Shown piece by piece: positions 63,168 through 64,000 of a stretch of DNA of 64,000 nt; the stretch's first letter is position 1, and every line of letters starts with the position of its first letter. Location: positions 12,493,835 through 12,557,834 of the forward strand of contig OZ038527.1 of assembly GCA_964036665.1 (NCBI GenBank), in the 5' to 3' direction. The notes under the pieces are model-generated. The model saw only the letters and a program-made list of their open reading frames with translations, did no database searches and was not told where the DNA came from. This DNA is from Gordius sp. MW1. Lineage: Eukaryota > Nematomorpha > Gordioida > Gordea > Gordiidae. A program made the position numbers and the translations under genes.

Positions 63168-64000
63168 GACGTTGTTTCCATGATAAAAAGTAAAAATTTA
63201 TCAGAATCAGAAAACTATTAGTTTGAAATAATGATCGCATAGAGCAATTTTCAAAAATTAAGCACTCACGTTACGATACAACAAACTAATCGCAACAATA
63301 AAACGTTGTCTTTTGTCAAAATGATAGTTCTCGCAGCTTAAAACCTCTTTTTGGAAGTCAATCGAGGATAATAGGATTCTCCAATTGGCTTATTTTTATA
63401 TATTTTTTTACGCTCTTTCACATAGAATCGAAAAAAATGAATATTTTTACCTCAAAATTTTTCACATTTTTTTACTCAACCGTATTCATCCGATGAAAGT
63501 TGTCGTTTTCAGACGTTGTTTCCATGATAAAAAGTAAAAATTTATCAGAATCAGAAAACTATTACTTTGAAATAATGATCGCATAGAGCAATTTTCAAAA
63601 ATTAAGCACTCACGTTACGATACAACAAACTAATCGCAACAATAAAACGTTGTCTTTTGTTAAAATGATAGTTCTCGCAGCTTAAAACCTCTTTTTGGAA
63701 GTCAATCGAGGATAATAGGATTCTCCAATTGGCTTATTTTTATATATTTTTTTACGCTCTTTCACATAGAATCGAAAAAAATGAATATTTTTACCTCAAA
63801 ATTTTTCACATTTTTTTACTCAACCGTATTCATCCGATGAAAGTTGTCGTTTTCAGACGTTGTTTCCATGATAAAAAGTAAAAATTTATCAGAATCAGAA
63901 AACTATTACTTTGAAATCATGATCGCATAGAGCAATTTTCAAAAATTAAGCACTCACTACAACAAACTAATGCCAACAATAAAACGTTGTCTTTTGTCAA
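63168..64000. repeat. Adjacent near-identical monomers at the window end
   Basis: Monomers at 63168-63511 and 63512-63855 are both 344 bp and share GAAATAATGATCGC, CTTTTTGGAAG, CCAATTGG and TTTTTACTCAACCG, a combination not seen elsewhere in the window. They differ at a few sites (GTTGTCATTTTCAG and ATTAGTTTGAA in the first, TTTTGTTAAAATG in the second). The last partial monomer has CACTCACTACAAC, missing seven bases, and TAATGCCAAC, with CG swapped to GC. Confidence 0.85.

Larger units (their letters stand above)
1..64000. repeat. Tandem satellite DNA array, ~343 bp monomer, 187 landmarks
   Basis: The whole window is head-to-tail copies of one AT-rich monomer. The once-per-monomer motif GACGTTG (or a point variant) was located 187 times, from 61 to 63856. 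The 186 intervals run from 328 to 346 bp and average 343.0 bp. Every copy has the same orientation, and no interval is interrupted by foreign DNA. Monomers differ by a modest set of recurring point changes and small indels, and those variants recur at kilobase distances, which defines higher-order repeats. Large homogenised arrays like this are typical of eukaryotic heterochromatin, including centromeres, but nothing in the sequence proves a centromere. I do not recognise the family. No gene, RNA gene or mobile element is visible anywhere in the array. Confidence 0.98.

Noticed and set aside
1-64000. CENP-B box
   Set aside because: The box needs TTCG followed at fixed spacing by CGGG. TTCGGAAGTCAATCG is the nearest segment and fails at the required A and at CGGG. 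CGGG was noticed only in the private change near 29430.
1-64000. Telomeric repeat runs or transposon insertions
   Set aside because: There are no tandem TTAGG, TTAGGG or TTTAGGG runs. All landmark intervals stay within 328-346 bp, leaving no room for an inserted element.
1-64000. CRISPR array or bacterial direct repeats
   Set aside because: The repeats are contiguous 343 bp monomers without unique spacers of uniform size, so the structure is satellite DNA.

Overview
The whole 64 kb window is one uninterrupted satellite DNA array. A landmark that occurs once per repeat (the motif GACGTTG and its point variants) was located by eye 187 times, first at 61 and last at 63856. This gives 186 intervals with a mean of 343.0 bp and a range of 328-346 bp. 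All monomers are in the same head-to-tail orientation. No interval is long enough to hold an inserted transposon, gene or spacer. I see no protein-coding gene, tRNA, rRNA, CRISPR array or mobile element. The short reading frames (61-86 codons) are repeats of the satellite itself, and the plus-strand ones begin at TTG rather than ATG.

Organism: kilobase-scale higher-order repeats (HORs) with monomers of about 343 bp and about 30% GC indicate heterochromatin (centromeric, pericentromeric, subtelomeric or B/sex-chromosome type) of a eukaryote. I do not recognise the monomer and cannot name a species. One hand-counted monomer has 13 CpG where about 7.7 are expected, so there is no CpG depletion. 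That argues weakly against a heavily methylated plant or vertebrate genome and fits many insects or nematodes, but it is only a hint.

Layout: (1) 1-6975: a 10-monomer HOR of 3419 bp, a 9-monomer derivative of 3072 bp and the start of a third copy. (2) 6976-13047: mixed monomers with a 1027 bp trimer repeat and a block that recurs 3068 bp downstream. (3) 13048-22219: a clean 4-monomer HOR of 1362 bp (334+339+345+344), itself embedded in a 3396 bp ten-monomer super-repeat present twice in tandem. Two hybrid monomers mark unequal-crossover junctions. (4) 22220-30480: a 1718 bp 5-mer repeat and a roughly 4.1 kb 12-mer repeat. (5) 30481-36305: transitional monomers, then a diffuse trimer of about 1.03 kb. 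(6) 36306-53545: a 10-class HOR (a-j, 3447 bp) found as 6-, 12-, 10- and 15-monomer versions plus a partial one, made by losing or duplicating whole blocks. (7) 53546-59036: a more mutated, shuffled zone. (8) 59037-64000: a 1.72 kb 5-mer tandem repeat, then nearly identical adjacent monomers at the end.

No genes work together here. The biological content is the history of amplification, unequal exchange and local homogenisation that the repeat hierarchy records, plus possible structural signals inside the monomer (a 10 bp inverted repeat, A/T tracts, and conserved versus variable segments).
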